64,000 bases of DNA from Leekyejoonella antrihumi (GCF_007845645.1 NZ_VCQV01000006.1:119436-183435); one strand, 5' to 3'. Positions 18,651 through 27,277 are shown, counted from the first letter of the stretch. Notes: generated by a model not told the origin, from the letters alone. Numbers and translations: made by a program.

Positions 18651-18687
18651 GCTACGGTGTCGACCCCCTGACGTACCCCCTGAAATT
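18651..18687 (-). promoter_or_regulatory. Conserved GGGGGT direct-repeat element, copy 1
   Basis: On the minus strand, two GGGGGT hexamers lie 12 bases apart (18680-18675 and 18668-18663), separated by ACGTCA and followed by CGACACCGTAGCCGG. The same element, in the same orientation relative to its downstream gene, occurs at 21663-21700. It is a candidate operator for the regulator encoded between them and lies about 85 bases upstream of the minus-strand secreted gene. Confidence 0.6.
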
Positions 18688-18773
18688 GGGCGGAGCAGTG
18701 GTCCGTGCGCGCGTCGGGCAGCGGCTCGGCCTCCTCGGCCCGCACGCTCAATATTCCTGCTCAGGCCGCGCGC

Positions 18774-18786
18774 TCAACATTGTTGA
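18774..18786. promoter_or_regulatory. Palindrome in the luxR upstream region
   Basis: TCAACATTGTTGA, a six-base inverted repeat around one central base, lies about 60 bases before the chosen start of the LuxR-type regulator. It might be an operator, but a single copy cannot establish that. Confidence 0.3.
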
Positions 18787-18847
18787 CGGGATGCCTCGTT
18801 GCGGACCTACGATGCCCCATGGTGGCGATTGGACCAAGTGGCCGGGC

Positions 18848-21664
18848 GTGAGCGATAGCGGCCCGCTGTTCGAGCGCGATCGTGAAGTCGAGGTGCTCGA
18901 AGGGCTGGTCCGGAGCGCCCTTGGGGGAGACGCCGTTCTGGCGCTGGTCGAGGGTCCGGCCGGGATCGGGAAGAGCCGCCTGCTGGCCGAGGCGCGTGAG
19001 CGGGCGCGAGCTGCCGGGTTCCGCGTCCTCGCGGCGCGCGGTAGTGACCTCGAGCAGGAGCTGCCCTACGGCGTGGTGCGGCAGCTGTTCGAGTCGCTGT
19101 TGCTGGAGCCCGAGCGCCGCGAGCGTTGGCTGCGCGGCTCGGCCGGCGGGGCGGCGCGCGTGTTCGCGCCGCCGCAGGACGAGGACCATGCGGTGGGCCC
19201 GGGCTCGTTCGGGATGCTCCACGCCTTGTTCTGGTTGACGGTCAACGCGGCGGCCGACGGTCCGCTCTGCCTGGTGATCGATGATCTGCGGTGGTGCGAC
19301 CGCGCGTCGTTGCGGTTCATTGCCTACCTCGAGCATCGGCTCGAGGGACTCGGGGTGCTGGTGGTGGCTGCCACCCGCATGGAGGAGGCCGGATCGGAGT
19401 CGCAGCTGGTCTTCGACATCATCGAGGATCCGGCCGCGGTCCTCATTCGCCCGTTACCGCTGAGCGAGGGTGGGGCCGCGCAGATGGTCCGCGACCGGCT
19501 GGCAGAGGATGCCGAGCGCCGGTTCTGTGCGGCGTGCCACCACGCGACCGGCGGCAACCCGCTGCTGCTGCGCGAGCTGGTCAAGACGCTGCAAGCCGAG
19601 AACATCCGGCCCGACGCCGCCCACGCGGACGCGATCCGGAAGGTCGGACCCCGCGCCGTGTCGCGCACCGTGCTGCTGCGGCTCTCGCGTCTTCCGTCGG
19701 ATGCGGTCACGATCGCGCGGGCCGTCGCGGTGTTGGGCGATGGCGCGAGCCTACCGGCGACAGCGGCTCTGGCGGGCCTGGACGAGGGCAAGGTCGCCGA
19801 GGCCACCCACACCCTCGTGGCCGCGGAGATCCTTCGGGCAGAAGCCCCGCTGGGTTTCGTCCACGCGATCGTAGGCGACGCCGTCTACCTCGAGCTGTCG
19901 CTGTCTGAGCGCGAGCTGCTACACCAGCATGCCGCCAAGGAACTTGCCACTCTGGGCGCTGCACCCGAGGTGGTGGCCGGCCAGTTGCTGCTCGTGCCAT
20001 CGCGCGGCGACCCATGGGTCGCGATGGTGATGCGTGACGCAGGCCTGCTGGCCATGCGCCGCGGCGACGCCGACAGCGCGGTGTCCTACCTACGGCGCGC
20101 CCTGGAGGAAGGCGTTGCGGATGAAGATCGACTGCGCCTGTTGTGGGAGCTGGGCGCCGCCGAGGCGCGCGTCGACTCGGAGGCTTCCGCCGAGCGTCTG
20201 CGAGAGGTGCAGGGTCGACTCGACGACCCGCTACAGCGGGCACTGGTCGCCGACGTGCTCGCGCGATCGCTGCTGTGGACGGGACCGGCCCACGAAGCGG
20301 TGACCGTGGCGCAGCATGCGATCGTCGAGCTCAAGGAGACACACCCCGATCAGAGGCGGGCATTGGAGGCGATCGAGCTCTACGCCGTCTTCTTCGGAGG
20401 CGCTCGCGTCGCGCATTGGGAGACAAGGCTTGCGCGCGTGCGTGCCGACGGTGTTCCTGAGCATCTGGGCGCCAAGATGCTCGCTGCGGTGGCGGCCTGG
20501 GACTGGGCGCTCAACGGCGGGTCCGCGCGGGAGTGCTCGGCGTTCGCCCAATCGGTCCTGGCCGACGGCGCGCTGATCGCCCGGGATCCAGGCTTCGGCG
20601 CCGCGGTGGCCGGCGCGGCGCTCGCGTTGGCCGATCACGACGAGGCGCTCCGGGTGTGGGAGGAGGCAATCAGCGCGTCGCGCCGACTCGGCTCTGCGCC
20701 CTACGTCTGCTCGGTGAACCTCTGGCGCGGCTGGACCTGGCTCCGGCGTGGTGAGCTCGCCGAGGCCGAGGCATCGCTACGCGAAGCCAACGAGCAGCTG
20801 CGGAGAGGGTTCGGCAACAACGGCCCTTCCCTCGCCTACGGTGCCGCGTTCCTGGCCCGGACGCTGATTGAGCGAGGCGACCTTTCCGGTGCGCGTCGTG
20901 CCCTGGCCGGTCGGGGCCGCCCCAACCCGCAGTCCGACGGCGACTGGTTGGTCAACCGGGCCGGGATCGAGCTTCTGCTTGCCGAGGGGCGATGGGAGGA
21001 GGCGCTCGCCGCGGGCGAGCGTCACAGCCCGCCTCCACGAGGAGGGGACAACCCCGCATGGGCGCCGTGGCGCTCGCTCGCGGCCCGCGCCCTGGACGGC
21101 CTGGGCCGGCACGACGACGCGCTCGCGCTGCTCATCATCGAGCTCGACGCGGCACGACGTTGGGGTGCGCCAGGAGCACTAGCCCACACGCTCAGGCTGC
21201 TGGGGACACTGCGCCAGAACGACGACCACGAGCTTCTGCGCGAAGCGGTGGCCGTGACCGAGGCGTCGCCGGCACGGCTCGAGCATGCCAAGGCGCTGAC
21301 CGCCCTCGGGTCCGCGATGCGCCGCAGCAACCAACGGTCCGACTCACGCGATCCACTGGGTCGGGGCCTCGAGCTCGCGCTTCGCTGTGGTGCCACGGCG
21401 CTGGCTGAGACGGCCAGGACGGAGCTCTACGCGGCCGGCGGCCGTCCTCGCCGGGAAGCGCTCAGCGGACCAGCGTCATTGACCCCGAGCGAGCGGCGGA
21501 TCGCAAATCTCGCCGCGCAGGGCCAGACGACGCGCGACATCGCGCAGTCGCTCTACGTCACGCCGCGAACGGTCGAGGGGCACCTCACCAACATCTATCG
21601 CAAGCTCGGCGTCTCGACCCGCACTGCACTGCCCGGCGCCCTGGCCGGCCAGGTCTCCGCCTAA
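18848..21664 (+). CDS. LuxR-family transcriptional regulator of the large ATP-binding (LAL) type
   Basis: A 938-residue regulator. Walker A GPAGIGKSR lies near residue 37 and a Walker-B-like LVIDDLRWCD near residue 142, forming an STAND-type ATPase. A long helical TPR-like sensor region fills about 400-850. The C-terminus has the LuxR helix-turn-helix: LTPSERRIANLAAQGQ, TRDIAQSLYVTPRTVEGHL and NIYRKLGVSTRT. Such proteins switch promoters after binding an unknown ligand. The GTG start (VSDSGPLFERDRE) matches where the family's conserved region begins; ATGs at 18791 and 18812 are alternatives. It lies between two related secreted-protein genes and is a likely regulator of both. Confidence 0.9.
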   Translation: MSDSGPLFERDREVEVLEGLVRSALGGDAVLALVEGPAGIGKSRLLAEARERARAAGFRVLAARGSDLEQELPYGVVRQLFESLLLEPERRERWLRGSAGGAARVFAPPQDEDHAVGPGSFGMLHALFWLTVNAAADGPLCLVIDDLRWCDRASLRFIAYLEHRLEGLGVLVVAATRMEEAGSESQLVFDIIEDPAAVLIRPLPLSEGGAAQMVRDRLAEDAERRFCAACHHATGGNPLLLRELVKTLQAENIRPDAAHADAIRKVGPRAVSRTVLLRLSRLPSDAVTIARAVAVLGDGASLPATAALAGLDEGKVAEATHTLVAAEILRAEAPLGFVHAIVGDAVYLELSLSERELLHQHAAKELATLGAAPEVVAGQLLLVPSRGDPWVAMVMRDAGLLAMRRGDADSAVSYLRRALEEGVADEDRLRLLWELGAAEARVDSEASAERLREVQGRLDDPLQRALVADVLARSLLWTGPAHEAVTVAQHAIVELKETHPDQRRALEAIELYAVFFGGARVAHWETRLARVRADGVPEHLGAKMLAAVAAWDWALNGGSARECSAFAQSVLADGALIARDPGFGAAVAGAALALADHDEALRVWEEAISASRRLGSAPYVCSVNLWRGWTWLRRGELAEAEASLREANEQLRRGFGNNGPSLAYGAAFLARTLIERGDLSGARRALAGRGRPNPQSDGDWLVNRAGIELLLAEGRWEEALAAGERHSPPPRGGDNPAWAPWRSLAARALDGLGRHDDALALLIIELDAARRWGAPGALAHTLRLLGTLRQNDDHELLREAVAVTEASPARLEHAKALTALGSAMRRSNQRSDSRDPLGRGLELALRCGATALAETARTELYAAGGRPRREALSGPASLTPSERRIANLAAQGQTTRDIAQSLYVTPRTVEGHLTNIYRKLGVSTRTALPGALAGQVSA

Positions 21665-21700
21665 TTCCGGGGGTCCGTCAGGGGGTCGCCACGGTGCCGG
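21663..21700 (+). promoter_or_regulatory. Conserved GGGGGT direct-repeat element, copy 2
   Basis: GGGGGT at 21669-21674 and 21681-21686 (12-base period), with CCGTCA between and CGCCACGGTGCCGG after. Compared with copy 1 at 18651-18687 the roughly 37-base block differs at only a handful of positions, including small gaps. It begins at the luxR stop codon and precedes the small gene at 21730. Confidence 0.6.
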
Positions 21701-21729
21701 GGGTTCGGGTCCGGCCGCACGCTGGGGTG

Positions 21730-21933
21730 ATGAGCGATCAGCTGCTGCACATCACGATCGATGTGACCCTCGCCGAGGACCAGATCCACGGCCTGGTGGG
21801 CGACGGCGTGGCGCAGCCTACGCCGTTCCGCGGATGGCTCGCGCTGATCGGACAGCTCGACGAGATGCTCGGCTCCGTGCCCCGACCGGTGGCCGCCACC
21901 GGCGACCTCGTGCCCTCCGAGGAGGAGCAGTGA
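21730..21933 (+). CDS. Small protein translationally coupled to the pentapeptide-repeat secreted protein
   Basis: A 67-residue protein, MSDQLLHITIDVTLAEDQIH to ...PSEEEQ, without a signal peptide or membrane segment. I do not recognise the family. The stop TGA overlaps the next ATG by one base (TGATG), and the last codons (GAGGAGGAGCAG) double as the Shine-Dalgarno of the downstream gene. A GTG at 21694 could add 12 residues but lies inside the conserved upstream element, so the ATG at 21730 is preferred. A cytoplasmic partner or chaperone for the exported protein is one possibility (speculative). Confidence 0.6.
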   Translation: MSDQLLHITIDVTLAEDQIHGLVGDGVAQPTPFRGWLALIGQLDEMLGSVPRPVAATGDLVPSEEEQ

Positions 21934-24900
21934 TGCAACGAAGTGTTCGCGTCCGTCGAGGACGCTCATCGGCCACCCTTTCGATGCTGGCGTGCATCAT
22001 CGCGCTCATCGTCTCCACGCTGATGATCTTCTCGTCTCCCGCCAATGCTGTCGTCACGCTGAAACAGAGCGCCTCGGTCACCCAGGACGTTGCGGGCCCC
22101 GCCAAGAAGCACAACGCGGGCGTGGCCCAGGGCGTTGCAGGCACCGCGAATCAGCACAACGGGCCGGCAGACCCCTCCACCAAGGTGTTCGGCGCGGCGT
22201 TCGCCTCCTGGCTGCTGGACAAGGCGGGAGGAGCCACGGCAGCCCAGGGGGTCGGCATGATCTTCAGCCTGAGCGGGCTCAACCGGGTGCTCTCGCCTGA
22301 CCCCAATACCGTGCTGCTGCGAGAGATTCTGCGACAGCTCACGCAGATCCAGGGCGATATCAGGGATCTCAGGAGGAGCCTCGACGGCCTGATCAACCAG
22401 CTCAGCCGAGACAACCTGGACAGGTTGCTGGTCCAGCTTCGCGACACCGTGACGACGCCGCTGGACCACCTCTTCCGGGAGGAGTTCGCCCGGGTCGTCA
22501 GCGCGGCCGAGGCGTACGCCAACGCCAGGGAGCACGACCCGGTGCAGATCACGCCGACCTACGACGCCCTGATCCAACGGCGCAACGAGTTCTACATGGC
22601 ATTCGACAGGTGCTGCACGACGGCCACCGCCCAGATCCATCACTTCCTGGTGCCCGGGCCGAGCTCGGTGCTCGCGGCGATGGGCCGCGTGCTGGCCGGC
22701 GAGCACCGCTACCTCACGGCGGCCGACTCGGCAGACCTGCGCAACCTGCACAACCAGTTCGCCGACTGGGAGGCGCTCGCGGCGTGGATGAAGATGGAGC
22801 GACTCCTTCCCTCGGTCGACCCGAGCCGAGTTCCGGCCGGGGTCTTCCCGGGCGACCTGGCCGCCTACAACCAGGCTCGTCGCGACTTCCTCGGCTACCG
22901 GCGTTCGGAGGCGCAGAACCTGGTGCCCGCGATCCCGCGCGACGTCGTGATCGATGGCTCGACGGCCGGCTCCACCACGACACTGACCGGCGCCAGGATG
23001 TACGTGCCGGCGTCAACCGGGCTCACCTATCAACCCGCCGTGGACCGGGCCGGATCGGTGCCGCGCGCCGTCACCGAGCTCAACGCCCGACACGCGGAAG
23101 GTCTCAACCACTGGCGGGTGCCGTCCCAGGCAGAGCTCACTCAGCTCCTCACCGGGAGGCCGACCCAACCGCCCACGACCGGTGTCGACTTCCTCAGGTC
23201 GCTCAATCCCACAAGTCGTGCGTGGGGGCAGATCGTGGGTGGGTCCTGGCCGTTTCTCTGGTCCAGCGACGAGGTCACCCGAACCACGTGGTGCTGGGTG
23301 TACGACGGCAGGGGGAGCCCCGTGCTGGATCAGTACCACCCCGTTCGCACCCACACCGCCGTCTCGATCGCGACGGCGAACCCAGCCTGGACCGCACGAC
23401 CCCTAGTGCCACACCGTCCGACCGATCCGCAGGCCTGCGTCGCCCTGATCGCGTCGCAGTTCGCCGCCAACACGGGTGCACTGCTCGCTACCCGCACCGT
23501 CGGCGCGATGCCGATCGACTATCTGGGGCGGGGCGGGGGACCGACGCTGCGGCCCAGCGCCCACCTGCGCAACGCCGATCTGTCGGGGTTGGATCTGACC
23601 GGCACGAACCTGACCGATGCCGACCTGACCGGCGCGACCCTCACCGGCGCGTATTTCACCGACGACGAGGGTGCCACGGGCGTGAACCTGACTCGGGCGC
23701 GGCTGGCCGGCGTGACCTCGGGCGGGATCGTGGGTGACGCCACCCTCCCCACAGGCTGGCAGCTGACCAACGGCTACCTGGTCGGCCCGCAGGCGAACCT
23801 GACCGATGCGGACCTGCGAGGTGCGGACCTGAGCGGTGCCGACCTCAGGGGGGTGACCTCGGGCGGAGTCGACTGCACCGGATGCAAGCTCCCGGTCGGC
23901 TGGCACTGGACCGGGCTGAAGTCCGGTGGCTTCCTCGTCGGCCCGGGCGCCGACCTCCGAGGCGCTGACCTGCAAGGCCTCGACCTGAGCGGCGTCGACC
24001 TCACGGGCGCCCAGCTGGCCGGCGCGAACCTCACGCACGCGAACCTGAGTCGTGCGGTGCTGAGCGACCTCAGCCTTGCGGGGGTCAGGCTCACGGGAAG
24101 CAACCTGACCGGTGCCGAGCTCTCGCGCTCGACGATCTCCGGCGTCGGCTTTGCCGGTGCGACCCTGACCGGTGTGCGGAGCTTCTCCCTGGTCGACACC
24201 CCTGTGCCGGCCACGCTGCCGTCGCCCTGGCGCGTGCGGGCCGGATCACTCTTCGGTCCGGGCGCGAATCTGAGTGGCTTGGCGTTCATCGGCGCCGACC
24301 TGCGAGGCATCAAGGCGACCGGGGCTGACTTCACCGGCGCGAACCTGACCTTCGCCAACCTGACCGGCGTGGACCTGACCGGTGCGAGCTTCACCGGCGC
24401 GAACCTGACGAACCTCAACCTGACCAACGCGATCTTGGTGAACGCCCGGCTCACGCAGGCGACCGTCACCGGCGCGACGTTCACGACGGACAGTGACAAC
24501 ACGTTTGCCGGGATAGTCTCCGGGGGGCTGGTGGGCACGCCGGCCTCCCTTCCTGCCAGTGGCCGCTACCGCCTGGTGCAGGGTTACCTGGTCGGTCCGA
24601 GCGCGAACCTGGCCGGCGCAACGTTCACCAGCGCCGCCCAGCTAGGCGCCTCGTTGAGCGGGACCAACTTCACCGGCGCCACGCTCTCGGGCGTGAACCT
24701 CACCGGCGCGGCGCTGCGAAACGCGATCCTCACGGGGGCGCGACTGACGGGCGCGACCCTCAGCGGGGCCGACCTGAGCCATGCCATGCTCGACGGCGTC
24801 TCGTCGGGCGGGATCGTGGGGACGCCGAGTCTTCCCATCCGGTGGACGGTGAACGGGGGATACCTGGTGGGACCACGGGCGAACCTGCGCGATGCGAACC

Positions 24901-25376
24901 TGAGTGGTGCCCACTTCCTCTTCAGAGACCTGCGGGCCACAGACCTCCACGGTGCCAACCTGACGGATGCCCACCTGGGCGCCGCGAACCTCGACGGGGC
25001 CGACCTCACCGGAGCGGTGCTCACCGGGGTGCAGTGGGGGGTGACGATGTGTCCAGACGGCGTGCGCAGGGTGGGTGCCACACCGTGCGCCGCAGCCGTC
25101 TGGCGTGGCTCGTCGACGACCTCTGCGAGCGCGAACAAGAGCGCGGGGACCCTGATCGTCGATGTCGGACCCGGACTGCCGGACGGCGCCTTGTGGGAGG
25201 TCATCGTGCAGCGGCTCTCCGACAGCGGCGGTTGGGTCACTCTGAGCACCCACACCACCAAAGGTCCCGGCAACCCCCTGCGGCTCAACCTGCCGGCAGG
25301 TACCTATCGAGCCATCACGTGGCCACAGAAGAACTACCACGGGAGCGCGAGTCAGTCGATCGGGCTGGTGAAGTAG
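21933..25376 (+). CDS. Large secreted pentapeptide-repeat protein with helical and Lcl/DUF1566-like domains
   Basis: An 1147-residue exported protein. Residues 1-39 are a signal peptide (SMLACIIALIVSTLMIFSS, cleavage after PANA). Residues 80-330 are helical, with a coiled-coil-like stretch (LREILRQLTQIQGDIRDLRR). Residues about 345-480 resemble the Lcl C-terminal domain (HWRVPSQAELTQLL, FLWSSDEV). Residues about 543-1035 are pentapeptide repeats of A(D/N)LxG type, broken by five modules with SGGIVG...LP.GW...GYLVGP.ANL. The last 100 residues form a beta-rich domain (LPAGTYRAITWPQKNYHGS). Its function is unknown. The start, the coupling box and the upstream element parallel the 17108-18568 gene. 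The open frame extends to 21834, but the coupling with the small gene fixes the ATG. Confidence 0.85.
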   Translation: MQRSVRVRRGRSSATLSMLACIIALIVSTLMIFSSPANAVVTLKQSASVTQDVAGPAKKHNAGVAQGVAGTANQHNGPADPSTKVFGAAFASWLLDKAGGATAAQGVGMIFSLSGLNRVLSPDPNTVLLREILRQLTQIQGDIRDLRRSLDGLINQLSRDNLDRLLVQLRDTVTTPLDHLFREEFARVVSAAEAYANAREHDPVQITPTYDALIQRRNEFYMAFDRCCTTATAQIHHFLVPGPSSVLAAMGRVLAGEHRYLTAADSADLRNLHNQFADWEALAAWMKMERLLPSVDPSRVPAGVFPGDLAAYNQARRDFLGYRRSEAQNLVPAIPRDVVIDGSTAGSTTTLTGARMYVPASTGLTYQPAVDRAGSVPRAVTELNARHAEGLNHWRVPSQAELTQLLTGRPTQPPTTGVDFLRSLNPTSRAWGQIVGGSWPFLWSSDEVTRTTWCWVYDGRGSPVLDQYHPVRTHTAVSIATANPAWTARPLVPHRPTDPQACVALIASQFAANTGALLATRTVGAMPIDYLGRGGGPTLRPSAHLRNADLSGLDLTGTNLTDADLTGATLTGAYFTDDEGATGVNLTRARLAGVTSGGIVGDATLPTGWQLTNGYLVGPQANLTDADLRGADLSGADLRGVTSGGVDCTGCKLPVGWHWTGLKSGGFLVGPGADLRGADLQGLDLSGVDLTGAQLAGANLTHANLSRAVLSDLSLAGVRLTGSNLTGAELSRSTISGVGFAGATLTGVRSFSLVDTPVPATLPSPWRVRAGSLFGPGANLSGLAFIGADLRGIKATGADFTGANLTFANLTGVDLTGASFTGANLTNLNLTNAILVNARLTQATVTGATFTTDSDNTFAGIVSGGLVGTPASLPASGRYRLVQGYLVGPSANLAGATFTSAAQLGASLSGTNFTGATLSGVNLTGAALRNAILTGARLTGATLSGADLSHAMLDGVSSGGIVGTPSLPIRWTVNGGYLVGPRANLRDANLSGAHFLFRDLRATDLHGANLTDAHLGAANLDGADLTGAVLTGVQWGVTMCPDGVRRVGATPCAAAVWRGSSTTSASANKSAGTLIVDVGPGLPDGALWEVIVQRLSDSGGWVTLSTHTTKGPGNPLRLNLPAGTYRAITWPQKNYHGSASQSIGLVK
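23560..25040 (+). repeat. Pentapeptide-coding repeat tract with five punctuating modules
   Basis: DNA encoding runs of five-residue repeats (for example NLTGADLTG). Punctuation modules lie near 23709-23800, 23850-23955, 24168-24270, 24510-24610 and 24795-24890. The repeats are diverged at DNA level, so recent slippage is not obvious. Confidence 0.7.
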
Positions 25377-25383
25377 CGCGTCC

Positions 25384-25959
25384 TCACGGCCTGCCGGCTG
25401 TGCTTCCGCGGGGCGGGTCCACCGGCAGCAGGCAGGTGTATGCCGCGACACGGCGAGCGCCGGGCGTGCCCGCGCCCACCCGCCGGTAGCGGTCCATGAC
25501 CTCGCCGATCTCTGCGGCGAACGCGGTCAGCTGCTCGGTGGTCACCAGGATCGGGTGATCGGACAGGCCGCAGGTCTCCTGCCAGGTATCCGGCCACTGC
25601 TCCTGCTTGGTGATCCACTGGTCGGCTCGTTCGGTGAAGTACTGCACGTAGTCCCGCTGCAGCCACAGGGCCGCGGCCGCTTCGTCCTCGTCGAGCGGCT
25701 CGGGGTTCGCGTCGGCAGGGGGCTGGGCCGCCGCCCATACCCGGCGTCGCCCCGTGCCGTGGCCGGTGTCCGCGACGAGACCGGCGGCCTCCAGGCGTCG
25801 CAGGTGATAGCTCGTGGCGCCGGTGTGGGTGCCGAGTGCGGTGGCGAGCGATGTCGCGGTGGCCTCGCCGTGCACGCGCAGCTGGGCCAGGATGCGTGAG
25901 CGCAGCGGATGGGCGAGGGCCCGTAGGCTCTCGGCACGGTGGGGCCCGGAAGTCGCCAT
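25384..25959 (-). CDS. ArsR-type winged-helix transcriptional regulator
   Basis: A 191-residue protein, MATSGPHRAESLRALAHPLRSRIL. The winged helix fills residues 8-85: ALAHPLRSRILAQLRVHGEAT, then the recognition region THTGATSYHLRRLEAAGLV. The C-terminal part (about 95-180, ALWLQRDYVQYFTERADQW) resembles the effector half of HTH_20 regulators that often control MFS exporters. No metal-binding cysteine cluster is visible, so metal sensing is unlikely. The ATG at 25959 is chosen; a GTG at 25968 falls inside the putative operator. It lies seven bases from the convergent end of the pentapeptide gene and is divergent from rplM. Confidence 0.8.
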   Translation of the reverse strand: MATSGPHRAESLRALAHPLRSRILAQLRVHGEATATSLATALGTHTGATSYHLRRLEAAGLVADTGHGTGRRRVWAAAQPPADANPEPLDEDEAAAALWLQRDYVQYFTERADQWITKQEQWPDTWQETCGLSDHPILVTTEQLTAFAAEIGEVMDRYRRVGAGTPGARRVAAYTCLLPVDPPRGSTAGRP

Positions 25960-25965
25960 GATAGC

Positions 25966-25978
25966 CACAATAGTTGTG
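25966..25978. promoter_or_regulatory. Candidate operator of the ArsR-type regulator
   Basis: CACAATAGTTGTG, a five-base inverted repeat with a three-base spacer, lies just upstream of the regulator's ATG. Position and symmetry suit autoregulation. Confidence 0.4.
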
Positions 25979-26055
25979 CATAATCGCGCTGCGCAACCGG
26001 CCCGCGCGGCATCGTGGTCGCGGATTTTCCCGTTGTGACAGGGATGTCCCTCGAT

Positions 26056-26084
26056 TTGGACTGCGCCTGTCGGGTCCGTAAACT
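26056..26084 (+). promoter_or_regulatory. Sigma-A-type promoter of rplM-rpsI
   Basis: TTGGAC at 26056-26061 and TAAACT at 26079-26084 with a 17-base spacer. The leader to rplM is about 120 bases. Confidence 0.65.
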
Positions 26085-26212
26085 GGGAGACCGTTGCGCT
26101 TTGCGCCCACTGACGTGGCCTTGGCGACTCGATGGCGGTGACGTGATCCGCCCATCATGAGCCACCGGCCGATCAAGGCCCAGCTCCATACGACAGAGAA
26201 GGTAACCAACAA

Positions 26213-26662
26213 GTGCGTACCTACACGCCCAAGCCGGCGCAGATCCAGGAGGACCGCGCCTGGCACGTCATCGACGCGTCGGACGTCGTCCTCGGCCGCC
26301 TGGCGACCCACGCAGCCAACCTGCTGCGCGGCAAGCACAAGACGATCTATGCGCCGCACATCGACACCGGCGACTTCGTCATCATCATCAACGCCTCGAA
26401 GGTCGCTCTGACCGGCGCCAAGCTGGAGAAGAAGAAGGCCTACCGCCACTCGGGCTTTCCGGGCGGTCTGACCACGACCTCCTACACCGAGCTCATGGCC
26501 AAGGACCCGGCTCGCGCCGTGGAGAAGGCGATTCGCGGGATGGTGCCCAAGGGTTCCCTCGGCCGCGAGCAGCTGACCAAGCTGAAGGTCTACGCAGGCG
26601 CCGAGCACCCGCACGCGGCTCAGAAGCCCGTCCCGTACGTGATTTCCCAGGTCGCGCAGTAA
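26213..26662 (+). CDS. rplM: 50S ribosomal protein L13
   Basis: A 149-residue protein of usual length starting at GTG ([21 protein letters not shown]). The conserved motifs [30 protein letters not shown] and [23 protein letters not shown] are present. L13 is an early-assembly 23S rRNA-binding protein. It is followed after 43 bases by rpsI, its universal partner. Confidence 0.97.
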   Translation: MRTYTPKPAQIQEDRAWHVIDASDVVLGRLATHAANLLRGKHKTIYAPHIDTGDFVIIINASKVALTGAKLEKKKAYRHSGFPGGLTTTSYTELMAKDPARAVEKAIRGMVPKGSLGREQLTKLKVYAGAEHPHAAQKPVPYVISQVAQ

Positions 26663-26705
26663 GCCGCGCCGACAGACTTCGCCGAAAAAGCACCCAAGGA
26701 GAACC

Positions 26706-27212
26706 GTGGCTGACCAGACCACCGAGCTCGACGCCCTAGAGGCGGACGAGCCCCAGCTGACCGAATACACCTCGGAGTCCCAAGAGGCTCCCACCGACGC
26801 TCCGGTAAGGCGCCCGAGCGCCTCCGCCCCCAGCGCCGGCACGGGCCGCCGCAAGCAGGCCATCGCCCGCGTGCGCATCGTCCCGGGCACCGGCGAGTGG
26901 AAGATCAACGGCCGCACGCTGGCCGAGTACTTCCCCAACAAGGTGCACCAGCAGATCGTCAATGATCCGCTGACCATCCTCGAGCTCGACGGGGCCTACG
27001 ACGTCCTCGTGCGCGTGCATGGCGGTGGCCCCTCCGGCCAGGCCGGCGCGGTCCGCCTCGGTGTCGCGCGGTCGCTGAACGCCGTGGACCCCGAGCTGAA
27101 CCGGGCAACCCTCAAGAAGGCCGGCTTCCTGACCCGTGACCCCCGTGTCCCGGAGCGCAAGAAGGCCGGTCTGAAGAAGGCCCGTAAGGCGCCGCAGTAC
27201 AGCAAGCGCTAA
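26706..27212 (+). CDS. rpsI: 30S ribosomal protein S9
   Basis: A 168-residue protein starting at GTG after AAGGAG. An acidic N-terminal extension of about 45 residues, usual in actinomycetes, precedes the S9 core: [37 protein letters not shown] and the basic end [12 protein letters not shown], whose last Arg contacts P-site tRNA. Confidence 0.97.
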   Translation: MADQTTELDALEADEPQLTEYTSESQEAPTDAPVRRPSASAPSAGTGRRKQAIARVRIVPGTGEWKINGRTLAEYFPNKVHQQIVNDPLTILELDGAYDVLVRVHGGGPSGQAGAVRLGVARSLNAVDPELNRATLKKAGFLTRDPRVPERKKAGLKKARKAPQYSKR

Positions 27213-27240
27213 ACCTCACGAAGCGCCGCTGAGGTGGCTC

Positions 27241-27277
27241 GGCCCCGGACTCTTGCCAGGAGCAGAGGTCCGGGGCT
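27241..27277 (+). terminator. Terminator hairpin after rpsI
   Basis: GGCCCCGGAC pairs with GTCCGGGGCT (10 bp including one G-U) around a 17-base loop, 28 bases after the rpsI stop, followed by GTTCGCATCTT. Confidence 0.65.

Noticed and set aside
18353..18847. 165-residue extension at the front of the LuxR-type regulator
   Set aside because: It runs antisense through the start of the secreted gene and its promoter element, and looks compositionally like shadow sequence.
23560..25040. CRISPR-like or satellite DNA repeat
   Set aside because: The periodicity is that of codons for five-residue repeats within a long open frame; spacers and exact DNA repeats are absent.
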